64,000 bases of DNA from positions 496,001 to 560,000 of the forward strand of contig CAJQUW010012967.1 in the NCBI GenBank assembly GCA_907163375.1. Reading direction: 5' to 3'. Shown one piece after another: positions 54,077 through 64,000 of the stretch (position 1 is the stretch's first letter; every line of letters starts with the position of its first letter). The stretch comes from Prostheceraeus crozeri (lineage: Eukaryota > Platyhelminthes > Polycladida > Euryleptidae). The position numbers and the translations under genes were made by a program. The notes under the pieces are model-generated. The model did not search any database. It was not told where the DNA came from and saw only the letters and a program-made list of their open reading frames with translations.

Positions 54077-56037
54077 GCTCATCTCTCTATTTAAGGCCAA
54101 GGATATTTATATATATTTCATGGGGATGGTCGTTTTGTTCGACACATTCATTTGCATTCACTTCAGTACATTTCGAATGGGCTTTATCGTTCCTCTTTCA
54201 GTCAATAATGTAGGCATATTCATTGCAAATAAGCCGAAGTTTAAACTTTTGATATTTTTCGTTTATTGAAACTCCATCTTATCAAATTACGGAGGCAAAC
54301 TAATAGATATCGCAAAATATGTTATCTAAGACATCCCATTCAAATTCCGATTTGACCATCTACAGATTATGCATAGATGGATCTTAATGTTAGGGATTTG
54401 TGCCTTAAATGATCCATGCAATAGACAAGTAATACATTGATATGTAATGATAACTACTTTCAAGCAAATGAGCGTATTGACGAAATGGACAAGAGAATTC
54501 TACGCATGAGGTATCGATGAAATGAGTGCTCTAATACAGATCTTGTCGAACAAATGAACGTGTCGAAAATAAGATCATAATTGATCAGATTGGAAATATG
54601 TCGTTGTGGATACGTCTTTATCTTAGTAAGAAATGTGAACAAGGGTACAGCAGATAGGGCGCGTAGAGATATACCACTCCAATTGATTACTACTCAATAT
54701 CTTGAATGTGGCACATCAAAATTTCCCTAAACTTGAGAATTGCTGTGGTCATTCTCTTGTCGAATTAATTGTTAAAGATCAATAAACAATAATAAGACAA
54801 TTTAAAGGTTGATTTTCCAACTCGATTCATAGATGCCATCAATCAAGGTATCATTCTAAATTTTTCTGTCATGCTTTCATACTATCCCCATTTAATCTCG
54901 AACATGCAGTGTAGTCAGAAGTTAAGACAACTCCGCAGCTTCCTTTGTGCAGTTGTAATTCTACTCGATGGAATCTAAAACTTAATTATTCTAACTTATA
55001 TCAGAAAAAGATGTAGCAAAACAACCTCGACAAATTGCAACTATACGATTTTGAATGTCTTGACCCTATCCATGTTTTACTGTAGTTCTCTTAAAACTAA
55101 TCAATTTGACCCACGCTTTCCTTAAATTTCGCTTTAGAGTATTTTCGCCTAAAATCGTTGAAATCGGCCTACTGGACGTTTAAATTTATAACCCTGCTTC
55201 TTCTCGATGGTTTGACAAAAAGGCCACTCTTTTTGCAAACATTTTGTGTGGTGACTTTTACGACGCAAATCGATTTCCAACATGAGTATATTATTTGATA
55301 AATTTGAGTCTATGAATATGATAAATGTGTCTACAGACATTGAAAACCGCATAGCATTGGAAATTCAAGTGTGATGTAACTAATACTTATAGTGGTAATA
55401 TCTCATAACACAAGTATTCATCCTTACGTATTTTCCTAATCATTTGAATTCCTATTGTCATCCTTCTTCTGCTCGCATTAATCACATCTGAAGCTACTTT
55501 TTGACAGTAGAACATCATTTCACAAGTACATGTACATGGGATTGGGATCGGCTATTTTTTTGAGGGAAATTCTTCCACGTCTCATTCTCATACATTCTCT
55601 TCTTACTCATAAGTAACTTCTCAGTACATTCGACCAGTTTGTCATAGTAAAAAGCAATCATTAAAGAGATTTACAGCCAAACATCGGGAAATGTTTCTAA
55701 ATTTTCAAAATCTGTTAAAATTAGAAATTTTGCATTTTGAATTGTTCTTTATAATATGAAGATGAAGACTTGGAGCAAACGAACACCACGATGAGAAAGT
55801 TCGGAACCTTAATGCGTTGAACCGTGAATTTCATTTGATTTGGAAAATTTGTTTGGAAGGAGAGGGGAGACCCGTGTTTTGGGGTTCTGTTCATCAATCG
55901 AATTTGATATGCTTATAGAGAAAAATTGAATTGCTTTTCTGTGTCTCTAAAACATTTAAAAGATCTTTTAAGGATTTCGCACTATTTAACAATTTCTAGC
56001 AATATTAACTGAACTTATAAAGAAAGATTTTGATAGC
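54077..56037. other. Noncoding stretch
   Basis: No feature recognised; open frames are short and without domains. Confidence 0.4.
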
Positions 56038-56101
56038 ATTTTGATAAGAGGAAATGAAATGAATTTATCTTTCGACGCACAGACAATTTGTTTTTATTTC
56101 G

Positions 56102-56103
<2 letters not shown>

Positions 56104-56181
<78 letters not shown>
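56104..56181. repeat. (TA)n microsatellite, about 78 bp
   Basis: An uninterrupted alternation of T and A. It sits inside the left inverted arm described next, where the right arm has only a short ATATATAT, so the run expanded after duplication. Confidence 0.98.
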
Positions 56182-56183
<2 letters not shown>

Positions 56184-56378
56184 CGGCGAACCGCCTTTCT
56201 TGATCAGATTTTTAATTTACAGTTATCTTATCTAACAAGGACTAGGATTTTAAATCAAATCTGTAAATGTCTATAAAAATATGTGGGGGAAGGGGAAGAT
56301 AGTGAAGTCAAAGATAATAAAGTCAACATAGCACATTACTGTGCAAACCATCCATAATACACTTTCATGCACATCCAC

Positions 56379-56710
56379 CTAATCTTGTAGAGTTAATGCT
56401 GGTAAATTTGAATGGTTCCATTCTGTTTTATCATTGAACAGTTTTATGTTTTGTTCATTTGTCTTTTTGTCTATTTGTCTTTCCATTGCGTTATTGTGAT
56501 GTACTCCTGTAACGTTCATGTTGAAGTTTTGTTTAATTCCATGGTGGTTTTCACAGTGTCTCCATAGTACTGATGATTTCTGTTTTTCCTTTAATTGTTT
56601 GATATGTTCATTACCTCTTGTTCTTGCATTTCTTGACGTTTCACCAACATATATTGCTTTTCATTTGTCACACTGTAAATTAGAAATCTGATTGAGAAAG
56701 GCGGTTCGCC
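56379..56710 (-). mobile_element. Penelope-like element fragment, GIY-YIG endonuclease
   Basis: The minus strand reads AIYVGETSRNARTRGNEH, then SSVLWRHCENHHG, then AMERQID and TEWNHSNLPAL before a stop at 56379. This is the C-terminal GIY-YIG domain of Penelope-like retroelements (YVGETsR...R..EH, LW.HC..H, RQI, EWN). The upstream reverse transcriptase is absent, so the copy is 5'-truncated. It belongs to a different subfamily from the fragment at 21.8 kb. Confidence 0.65.
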
Positions 56711-56786
56711 GAAATATATATTGCGAAATAAAAACAAATTGTCTGTGCGTCGAAAGATGAATTAATTTCATTTCCTTTTATCAAAA

Positions 56787-59354
56787 CACTATTAAACAGT
56801 TTGATGCTTTTACTTCTTTGCTGTTTCATAAAACGGATCGCTCCGCCGCTTGCTCAAAAGCACTGGTTGGCATTGTTTTTCCATTCGATTTCCACATGTG
56901 CATCAAAGCCTGGATAGCAGCAGTTTTGCATCTGAGCGGGGAAAGACCTCCTTCGGCACATAGACACCTCTGTATTGGTTGGTTTAACTACCCACTAAGT
57001 CTCAGAAACATCTTCTATCTCGTGCACAACGGCATCTAAAATCTCATTTTGCTGTCATTCTCAGTGTCTATACTGAACTGAATGAATATTCTTGTGGTGA
57101 TAGCTTAGATTTTTCAAAAAGCTAGAGCACGTAGCGATTGTAATGCAGACATCATTGTCAACCCTCATTAGGTCAATTAATTTCGGAAATTTTCATTCGT
57201 CCTTAGCGACTGTCGTGGAGACGATGTCTCTACTCTATGATGCCTCCATATTAAAAAGAATTAAATAGAAAGATGTCCTCAGACTTGAATAATTTAAGCA
57301 CAACAATTCCTTGGCAGTCGTAAACGCTGCATTTCGCCTAACAAGGGCTCGTCAATACGGCTCGGAATGGCCCAAACTAGCTTAAAATATTAACTCCAAC
57401 CACAATTGAAACTGCACATTCGTTTGATTGTTTCACCCAGAGAATTTGACAACTCAGTTCCACTAGTGATTTCACCGAGTTATGTTTTATTTCTCTATAC
57501 CTTCATTCGATTTTTCCATATTACTTTAATCTTGTCAGTAGATCATACAATCTCTCACATTAGTTCTGTTTGTTCAATGCTAAGTATTCCGTTACTGCAT
57601 CGATATTCTGCAATTTGTGTCCTCAATTTTGTGTTCATTGTTCTTGGTTAATTGGAGATCAGTTGTGCCATTAAAATTGTTGATGTTGAGCAAATAAGTA
57701 TTTCAGCAATTTCACATGCAAGAGGTAATAGCAAGATACTTCATCATAGACCTAAACACATTTTGGCGTGCAATGTAAACATTGAATTTGCAAAGCAATT
57801 TCAAAAACATCAACATTATCAGTGAGACTTTGTTTGACTTCGATTTGAGCATTCAGTTGTGGAAGTGGGAATGAGTAAAAGGAGGGGAAGTCATTTGGTT
57901 TGCTATTCGGGTAGGTACATTGGGTGGCAGAATCTGCTTATCGATGTAGGTGAAATGAGTTTTCTTCATATTGCTGGTTCTTTTCTCTTGAATACCTGAA
58001 GATGTCTGACAATTAACATTAGTTCACCTTTCACATTAGTAGCTCAACATCAGTCATTCATTAATTGAAGTCTTAATAGTGTGAGCAAGAGTGTTCGCAG
58101 TTGTGGAAATTTTAGTTGAGCCACTCTGTATTCCGGAGTTTGATAAGTTCATTAAACAATTTGACTTTTATCAATAAAGGAAGAGTGATTTTTTGCTTTG
58201 TCTATTCCATTCATAATGTATTCAAGGTGAATAATGCAGCAGCTATTTCTTGAATATAAGAAAAAATTGCAAATCATTAAATAAACGATAAACTGGGTGT
58301 GTTCCGCAGAGGAGCGGGCTGCGCGATTAAAGGTGAAGGCGCGGAGCGGGCCTGCAGGCTTCCCTAAACAGTCGAAAAATTATATTTGGCAATTGAAAAT
58401 TACATATACGGTACTTCCAAAGATGTTTCTTTATCACACTTTTCGATGCTGGTCGAGCCTGATAGGTGGATAAAATTACATGTAAATTAAATCAGACCAA
58501 AGTCACTGATTCGCAGTGTAGTGCAGCTACTGTTTCATTCAATTTTTTATTATGCGTCAATTAAGACAAAAATACATTTAAATAATACGCAGGTACAGTA
58601 CATAACAATGCGTGATCCTAAGTCATAACAAAGTTAAGAGCTTCGGCACAGAAGAAATATAAATGTTGATCTCTGAGGCTGTGTGAATTCCAAGGCCGTC
58701 CAGAAGCTGTGTGCGATGCCATCACTGCATAAAGGGGCCGAAATTCTATCTTTACTAATCTTCCTTGTAACCACAACCATTAAGACAAATGTCTGCAACC
58801 AAGAACAAAGGCAATCCTCCCAACAGTCCAGTGAGATGCACCACATTGCAAGTCCATTGATTATTGCTTGTCGAAGCCGTGTTTTTACTAAGACAGTTCG
58901 ACTAAGTACGCAGGACTTCCTTCCGACTTACCTCTGAAATTGGCTGTATACAAAGTGCTTTCAAAAGAGCAGAATGTCTTACTGTTCTTGGTAATCGCAG
59001 GGTTGCTTTGATGCTTGATGTGTCTCTAGTCGTGAGATATATCAAGGTGAGTCTCGGTAGAACTACTATAACATAAAAACAGCCTTTTGATGAGGACCCA
59101 AAGCCTGGCTTAACACACCGACCGGTGATAGACCAGAGAAAGTACCACGAGCACCTACTATTCGATTGTCTACATGCGGCTTTCCAGATAATGCGAATCC
59201 ATCAATATTCCTAAGTAATTAGAGGAAGAGGCTACACGAAGTTGGTGACCATTCAAGAACCATTTAGGAGTCCGCACTAACAGCCGTTCACCGAAGACAA
59301 CACAATGACTCTTCGTATTTTTTGGATTTGGATGAGTGAAATTTAGACGCCCAA
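56787..59354. other. Noncoding stretch
   Basis: Several frames of 60-85 codons occur (for example 58683-58937 plus and its antisense) but none shows a known domain. A short G+C-rich patch lies at about 58310-58365. Confidence 0.35.
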
Positions 59355-59529
59355 AGGTTCATTCACACCGGACGCGGCGCGCCCTCATGCGTCCAGAAAT
59401 TTCGTTCAGAACCTCAATAAGCCAATGGGCTGTTCACACCGGACGTGGCCCCCATTGATTTAATGAGGTTCGGAACGAAATTCTGGACGCGTGAGGACGC
59501 GCCGCGCCATGTCCGGTGTGAAGGGACCT
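59355..59529. mobile_element. Short MITE with long G+C-rich inverted arms
   Basis: Arms of about 70 bp (59355-59425 and 59458-59529) share TTCACACCGGAC, GCGGCGCG, CGTCCAGAA and GAAC..AAT in inverted order, leaving a loop of about 35 bp. It can fold almost completely. Superfamily and target duplication could not be fixed. Confidence 0.7.
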
Positions 59530-60175
59530 AAAGAGAGGTAAAGTCTCCTACTATGCATGGCCAGCAGTTGTCGAAGATGTAAATAATTGATTCGCTGCCC
59601 ATCAGCATAACAGACTGCTGGTACTTGGTATCCAAGTAGAGAAGCTCCAAAAATTACAGTCGTCTAGTTGTTGACGTGCCTCTCGTCGTCCTCATGACCT
59701 TAGAGACTTGAAACCATGTGTTACCATGAATCAATTAGTTTATTTTTCTGAATGGGTTCATTATGTCTTTCTCATGCATGTCACGGCAGTTTTTTTGCAA
59801 TTTTTCATGTTGGCATGTCGAATTTAGCTTGTCTTCGAAAACGTACTCACAGAATAAATTGCTCTGCTACATGAAATTAACTATCATTTTGTGTCAGATG
59901 GTGTTTAATCACGTGTTGATTTGTTTCTAAAAGTGTCGTCTTCCTGACCATCCATTATATATCATCTTGTTGCGAAGTATTTTTTCGCGTATGGAAAGTA
60001 CCAAATTTCATTTTGTTGGACATCGTGACGCCTAAATTCATTCTTTCCACATATGAGTGTATTGGCATACAAGTTGAAATGGCAAAATTTTATTATAGAA
60101 AACATGTACAGATCATGATCTTTCAAAGTCATACCGAATACAAAAGAGAGAGAGAGAGAGAGAGAAAAAAAGAAG

Positions 60176-61468
60176 TTAAGAGTCAAAATAACTTGATGCT
60201 CCAGCCAGAACCAGTTCGTGTCTGCCAATCTCCCCTAGATTCATTGATAGCATTGCTCGGGAGTTATGGCGCATCAAAGCGATGGACATTTTTCTCATGA
60301 TGGCCTCCCGTGCCTCAGAAAAAGTTACTGAAGTCTGAGTGGACAGTCTGGAAGCAACTGGAGAGAATGTGTAGAGAGCTTCTTCTCCCCATGAGCCATA
60401 GGCTGTAACTGCCATCGGAATGCATATCCAGCCAAGCTCCTCACATTTGTTGTCGTTGGAGGTATGCTTTCTTTTTTCAGCCGCCAACAAGGTTGACCCT
60501 TCCGTTGTGCTCGCTCCTGGAACAGTGTTATTGATAAGCGGATGCACAACAGTCAGGTCAACTGCTGCTGGACGACCAAGACTCCAATCTGGCAGGAGAA
60601 TGTCTGCTGGTCTTCTGTTTGGGTCGGAGTGACCACAACCGGCGCCTTTTTCGATGGCAGGTCGGAGGTTTGCCCATTCGCAGATTTGGTTTAGCTGATC
60701 ACGCAGAGCATTATGCCGACTTGTCACAAAGCTTCCCCGCTTACATGTCAAAGCGTGATGGCCCAACGGATCTAATGAAACACCTGGACATCTTGGACAC
60801 AGAGTTTTACCAGTCGTCATTGGCAAGCCGAGCCACCATTTTATCAACACTTGAAATTCTTCGGGTGATAGTCTGAAACCCAATCCAGGTGATGGAACAA
60901 CGGTTAGCCATTTAGCCGCATCGGGTGAACTGATCGAGTGTAACCGAATTTGATGTGCAGGACTTGCACTGGTCATTAAGGTCTTTTGTAGTCTGGTATC
61001 AATGAAAGTTGACAGATGTTTTTGTGAAGGTGTCGATGAAATGAAGAAATCATTTGCAAGATGTTTTTGCTCTTCTACCATCGAATTATACGAGGAAATT
61101 GCCTGAAGGCAAGAGTCGTACGTTGTGGCATTGCTCCTGATACTCGCAGCGGGAAGTGATGCACTGAGCGATGCAAGATAGGCTGCTGAAGGATGTTTCA
61201 TTGTCGACCGAACACCTAGTCCACCAGAACATACTTTAAGTTGGCATTGGATCCAATCCTCTTCCGATAGTTCAATGGCAATACTTTCTTCTAGACATTT
61301 TCGAACTTCTTTGTCAAACTCTCCGAACGCTTTCTCGGTGCATTCAGGGGGAACAGTTCTTGCCAAATGAGTCATCCTACAGAACCCGGCACAAGTCCTC
61401 AGCAGAGATAGAGAAACTTGTGGATCCCGTAACCGAGAGATATAATTCAGCAGCTGCAAGGATTTCAC
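60176..61468 (-). CDS. LINE protein, thumb and restriction-like endonuclease
   Basis: 430 residues from the first Met; the same frame is open further upstream to about 61640 (KLQTKKCELFGK, FEVLGSPVG), so it is the continuation of the reverse transcriptase after a one-base shift near 61630-61645. The endonuclease has a CCHC knuckle (CPRCPG...GHHALTC), RHN, then RPADILLPDW and AAVDLTVVHP, the PD-(D/E)xK catalytic core. The tail reads EELGWICIPMAVTAYGSWG. It nicks the target DNA to prime reverse transcription. Stop TAA at 60176. Confidence 0.85.
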   Translation of the reverse strand: MKSLQLLNYISRLRDPQVSLSLLRTCAGFCRMTHLARTVPPECTEKAFGEFDKEVRKCLEESIAIELSEEDWIQCQLKVCSGGLGVRSTMKHPSAAYLASLSASLPAASIRSNATTYDSCLQAISSYNSMVEEQKHLANDFFISSTPSQKHLSTFIDTRLQKTLMTSASPAHQIRLHSISSPDAAKWLTVVPSPGLGFRLSPEEFQVLIKWWLGLPMTTGKTLCPRCPGVSLDPLGHHALTCKRGSFVTSRHNALRDQLNQICEWANLRPAIEKGAGCGHSDPNRRPADILLPDWSLGRPAAVDLTVVHPLINNTVPGASTTEGSTLLAAEKRKHTSNDNKCEELGWICIPMAVTAYGSWGEEALYTFSPVASRLSTQTSVTFSEAREAIMRKMSIALMRHNSRAMLSMNLGEIGRHELVLAGASSYFDS

Positions 61469-61551
61469 ACGCTTATTCTCTATAAATTCGGAGCAGAAAT
61501 TGTGATCTCCAACAGGCGAACCAAGTACCTCGAAATTGGCTGAATTAGATT

Positions 61552-63282
61552 TTAAGAAGTCAGGACTGAAGTCATCAAGGTTGCCTTTACCAAACAGTTC
61601 ACATTTTTTAGTCTGCAGCTTGAGTCTATATCACCACCTTGCGAACATAAAACTTCATATGCCTTTAGAACTTCTTCTTTCTTTCCAGCAAGGATGCCGT
61701 CATCCAGATACCAACAATGGTAAATTAATGAGCAAGAAGATTCAATTGCTTTGACAACTGGATGCAATGCTAGGGCAAAGAGGAATGGACCGAGTGGATC
61801 GCCTTGTTGAACGCCTTGACATGAAGAGATGCGTCCCATAGTATGCCATAGAAAAGGTTGACAACCATAGCACCAGGTTATCCATTTGTGGATCTTCGGG
61901 AAGAGCTGATAGCATTGATCTAGAACCGCCTTTCTAGAAACAGAATTGAAGGCATTAGCCATGTCCACTTTTAAAATGCAGAAGTCAGGATCATTCCAAT
62001 GATCATGAGTCACTGCCCTGACGCGATGGATGATCTTTTCAGTTCCATTTTTACAGGAAACTCCTATCTGTAGAGGCAAGAAATATGTAATGATGTCTTG
62101 ACGTATTAGACTACTTATGCACTTAGCAGACAAGCGACGTATAACCTCTCCCACGACGATTGGTCTGACATCCCAACTATCTCCTTTCGTCTTTTTCAAA
62201 GCAGTAAGATTTCCACCTGCAATGTATGGCGCTAAATCGATAGGAGACTTTCCAGAAATAAGGAGGTTAACCAAATGCCTTAAGGATGCCGTTAAACTAA
62301 TTGGCAAAACAGCTTCACATGCATTAATCAAGTGTTGAACCCGAAGACCGGATGGCCCACAAGCTGTAGCTTGAGGAAACGAGCGTAAAATCTCCATCAT
62401 GTCGGAAGAAGAAGACAACTGCAACAATTCAGTCTCATTGGAATATTCTGAAACGGATGGCGGAGGAACTTTGGGATGTTTGTCATTCAGTTTGGTCCAT
62501 GTTATGTCGTTATTGGGGCACAACCCGCTCGATGACAAGATGCGGCACGCTTTCCCATATAGTCCATCTTCAGCCTGATCAATGGCCGCTGCAATTCTTG
62601 CAGCATATTCTTCTTGAGAACTTCTTGATTTTGGTTTTGAAGAAGTTGGTGATTTTGAATTAACTTTTGCTGCTTCCCACAATTCTTCTAGATGACCGTT
62701 GCTCCACTTGTCACATAGCATATTGATTGAAGTCTTGTGTTGATGTCTCTTTCCTGCACGTTTGGATGATGGTAATACGCATTTAGGAAGCATCAGCAAC
62801 TTAGTCCACGAATCAACGGAGTTTTCATTGACAACTTGCTTGATGGCTTCCGAGAGAACATAGCCAAATTTTTGACGTGCTTTTGCTGGCACAAATTTTA
62901 GTGTTGGTCTTTGAAGTCGCATGACCTCGTCTAAGTAAGGTAACTTGAAAACGTGATTTGAATCAGTGACAGGCTCAATTGTGGTAGATGACTGACTTGC
63001 TTGTTGAGATGCACATTTTGAGCTATGTCTAGACCGAAATGATTCTGCAAAAATTCGATTGCATTTGCAAATATAACGACGATGCCGAAAAAGCCAAGAA
63101 TCAGGAACTTGTCCGGGAAGTAATCCGGAGCAGTGTTTTTCCAAATGTCGAGTTACCATCGAGGAGGCAATCATTTCAGGGCAATTGTCCACTGGGCATG
63201 GACAGCCAGCTATTCGACTGCTATCTATGATACCAGGGTTTGCATGTTGATATTCTGATGTGTCTGCACCTGTCATATCCAT
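61552..63282 (-). CDS. LINE protein, zinc fingers and reverse transcriptase
   Basis: 576 residues from ATG 63282. Two N-terminal zinc-finger-like units (CPCPVDNCPE...HLEKHC and CKCNRIF...RHSSKC) would bind DNA. The reverse transcriptase shows GPSGLRVQHL, the RPIVVGEVIRRL block, motif A LKVDMANAFNSVSR, motif B GVQQGDPLGPFLF and motif C YLDDG. The catalytic Asp triad is complete; Leu in place of the usual Ala (YADD) is typical of one branch of these elements. The frame is lost after SSCRLKN near 61640; continuation lies in the next frame. Confidence 0.88.
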   Translation of the reverse strand: MDMTGADTSEYQHANPGIIDSSRIAGCPCPVDNCPEMIASSMVTRHLEKHCSGLLPGQVPDSWLFRHRRYICKCNRIFAESFRSRHSSKCASQQASQSSTTIEPVTDSNHVFKLPYLDEVMRLQRPTLKFVPAKARQKFGYVLSEAIKQVVNENSVDSWTKLLMLPKCVLPSSKRAGKRHQHKTSINMLCDKWSNGHLEELWEAAKVNSKSPTSSKPKSRSSQEEYAARIAAAIDQAEDGLYGKACRILSSSGLCPNNDITWTKLNDKHPKVPPPSVSEYSNETELLQLSSSSDMMEILRSFPQATACGPSGLRVQHLINACEAVLPISLTASLRHLVNLLISGKSPIDLAPYIAGGNLTALKKTKGDSWDVRPIVVGEVIRRLSAKCISSLIRQDIITYFLPLQIGVSCKNGTEKIIHRVRAVTHDHWNDPDFCILKVDMANAFNSVSRKAVLDQCYQLFPKIHKWITWCYGCQPFLWHTMGRISSCQGVQQGDPLGPFLFALALHPVVKAIESSCSLIYHCWYLDDGILAGKKEEVLKAYEVLCSQGGDIDSSCRLKNVNCLVKATLMTSVLTS

Positions 63283-63669
63283 TACAGCTCGAGGAAATTT
63301 AAAATTACTAACTCAATGACGAAATCTGACAAGAATCTCCCAAATTGGCATCGGAAATGACAATTTATGTATGGCAATAGAAATTTCCAAAAAAAAGGTA
63401 TTCTAAAAACTGAAATTCCAATACTAAGCGATAGGCGAGAAAGTTTGAGATCAGAGCGAGCGAAAGTTGTAATGAAACAAGTATTGGAAGGGAAAATTCG
63501 AATCGCAAAATTATTCCACACTGAACAATATAAAAAGGATTGATATCCTATATGAAAAGCTGAAATAGTCCATTAATAAAGAATTGCGTAGATATCTGGC
63601 AGGAGCTGTAAAAATGTACGACCGTCCACTGGCAGCATAGATTGTTTGAGTAAATAGCAAAAAATTGTT
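63283..63669. other. LINE 5' flank
   Basis: A+T-rich with no recognised gene; could include the LINE 5' untranslated region. Confidence 0.35.
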
Positions 63670-63765
63670 CAGTGAGGGAGGGATCGAACCCTAGAACCTG
63701 TTCTCGACGGTTAGCCAACGAGGCAGTTAGGCCACCGGAGCACTCGCGCGATAAGAGTCGCCCTG
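63670..63765 (-). repeat. tRNA-like SINE head
   Basis: On the minus strand, GGTTCGATCCC (B-box) sits in an AGGG/CCCT arm near 63690, with an A-box-like GGCCTAACTGCCTCGTTGG about 45 nt upstream. The acceptor ends do not pair, so it is not a functional tRNA. The neighbouring 63766-64000 is unusually G+C-rich and may belong to the same or another repeat. Confidence 0.5.
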
Positions 63766-64000
63766 CAGTAACTTATTGGGAGAATAGTGCAGACGATCGA
63801 GGTCGTGGCCGACTTCCCGATAAAATAGTGACGTCGGCAACACACAGCGGATCTCTCAGCACGACAGTATCGCATGCAGGCAAGGGAGAGAGAGAGAGCG
63901 CAGGCGGATGGAACAACGATTCACAGGCGAAGACGGCCCTGCAGTATGGATGTCGATGTGAGGCGATTGCTTGAGGGAACCAAGCCAAGAGATACAGTAG

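Larger units (their letters stand above)
56038..56786. repeat. Inverted arms flanking a Penelope-like fragment
   Basis: The left arm 56038-56222 and right arm 56672-56786 are inverted copies sharing, for example, CGACGCACAGACAATTTG and GGCGAACCGCC. The right arm overlaps the upstream part of the GIY-YIG reading frame. Penelope-like elements often insert with partial, inverted terminal copies, which fits this structure. Confidence 0.75.
60140..63282 (-). mobile_element. Nearly whole LINE with restriction-like endonuclease
   Basis: A single long coding region on the minus strand, with one frameshift, runs from zinc fingers through reverse transcriptase to a C-terminal restriction-like endonuclease (RLE). 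It ends in a very short 3' tail with a (CT)n run (60145-60164 on the plus strand). The exact 5' end is not visible; 63283-63540 may be 5' untranslated sequence. The architecture is that of R2/NeSL-type early-branching LINEs, which usually favour specific target sites. Confidence 0.85.

Noticed and set aside
56041-56276. Open frames of alternating Ile-Tyr residues
   Set aside because: They are translations of the (TA) run and have no coding meaning.
58634-58937. Overlapping frames of 70-84 codons on both strands
   Set aside because: Neither strand shows a domain, splice structure or recognisable composition; left as noncoding.
63670-63765. Functional tRNA gene
   Set aside because: The B-box arm is good but the acceptor ends do not pair and there is no valid anticodon arm, so it is read as a SINE head.
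63672-63974. 100-codon frame at the right edge
   Set aside because: It overlaps the SINE head in antisense and consists of low-complexity, Arg/Ser-rich translation of G+C-rich repeat sequence.

Overview
The window looks like a stretch of an invertebrate animal nuclear genome: A+T-rich, with long introns bounded by GT..AG, and crowded with many kinds of transposable element. Two host genes are resolved exon by exon, both on the minus strand. A third host gene is a decayed G-protein-coupled receptor. The phylum cannot be fixed from the sequence alone.

Layout. 1-5 kb: noncoding, with one element bearing 36-bp terminal inverted repeats (1104-2487). 5.4-19.2 kb (minus): a four-exon gene for a secreted alpha-2-macroglobulin/thioester protein of about 1604 residues, with an intact GCGEQN thioester and an unusual block of EGF-like repeats set inside macroglobulin domain 5. 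Its introns carry hAT-type elements, a LINE tail, a tRNA-like SINE head and two dispersed repeats. 19.2-22.8 kb: a long palindrome, then a Penelope-like element fragment with a degenerate hammerhead-ribozyme-like motif. 22.8-28.2 kb: a 5.4-kb unit with hAT-type ends and a perfect 8-bp target duplication, holding an old APE-type LINE. 30.9-50.5 kb (minus): a five-exon cathepsin L-like protease gene of 335 residues spread over 19.5 kb. Its introns hold a DD41D mariner element with an inverted half-copy, a Harbinger-like element, an apparently whole hAT transposon that landed in a GPCR gene, LINE fragments and a decayed mariner. 48-60 kb: mostly noncoding, with an unrecognised zinc-binding open reading frame (51343-52311), a second Penelope-like fragment next to a long (TA) run, and several MITE-like units. 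60.1-63.3 kb (minus): a nearly whole LINE with a restriction-like endonuclease. The right edge has a tRNA-like SINE head.

How the genes relate: the two intact host genes encode secreted or lysosomal proteins, a protease-binding thioester protein and a cysteine protease. They are separate transcription units and nothing here links them functionally beyond position. hAT-like elements dominate the mobile fraction: four have matching or near-matching 8-bp target duplications at both ends, a fifth is tentative and a sixth is a coding relic.
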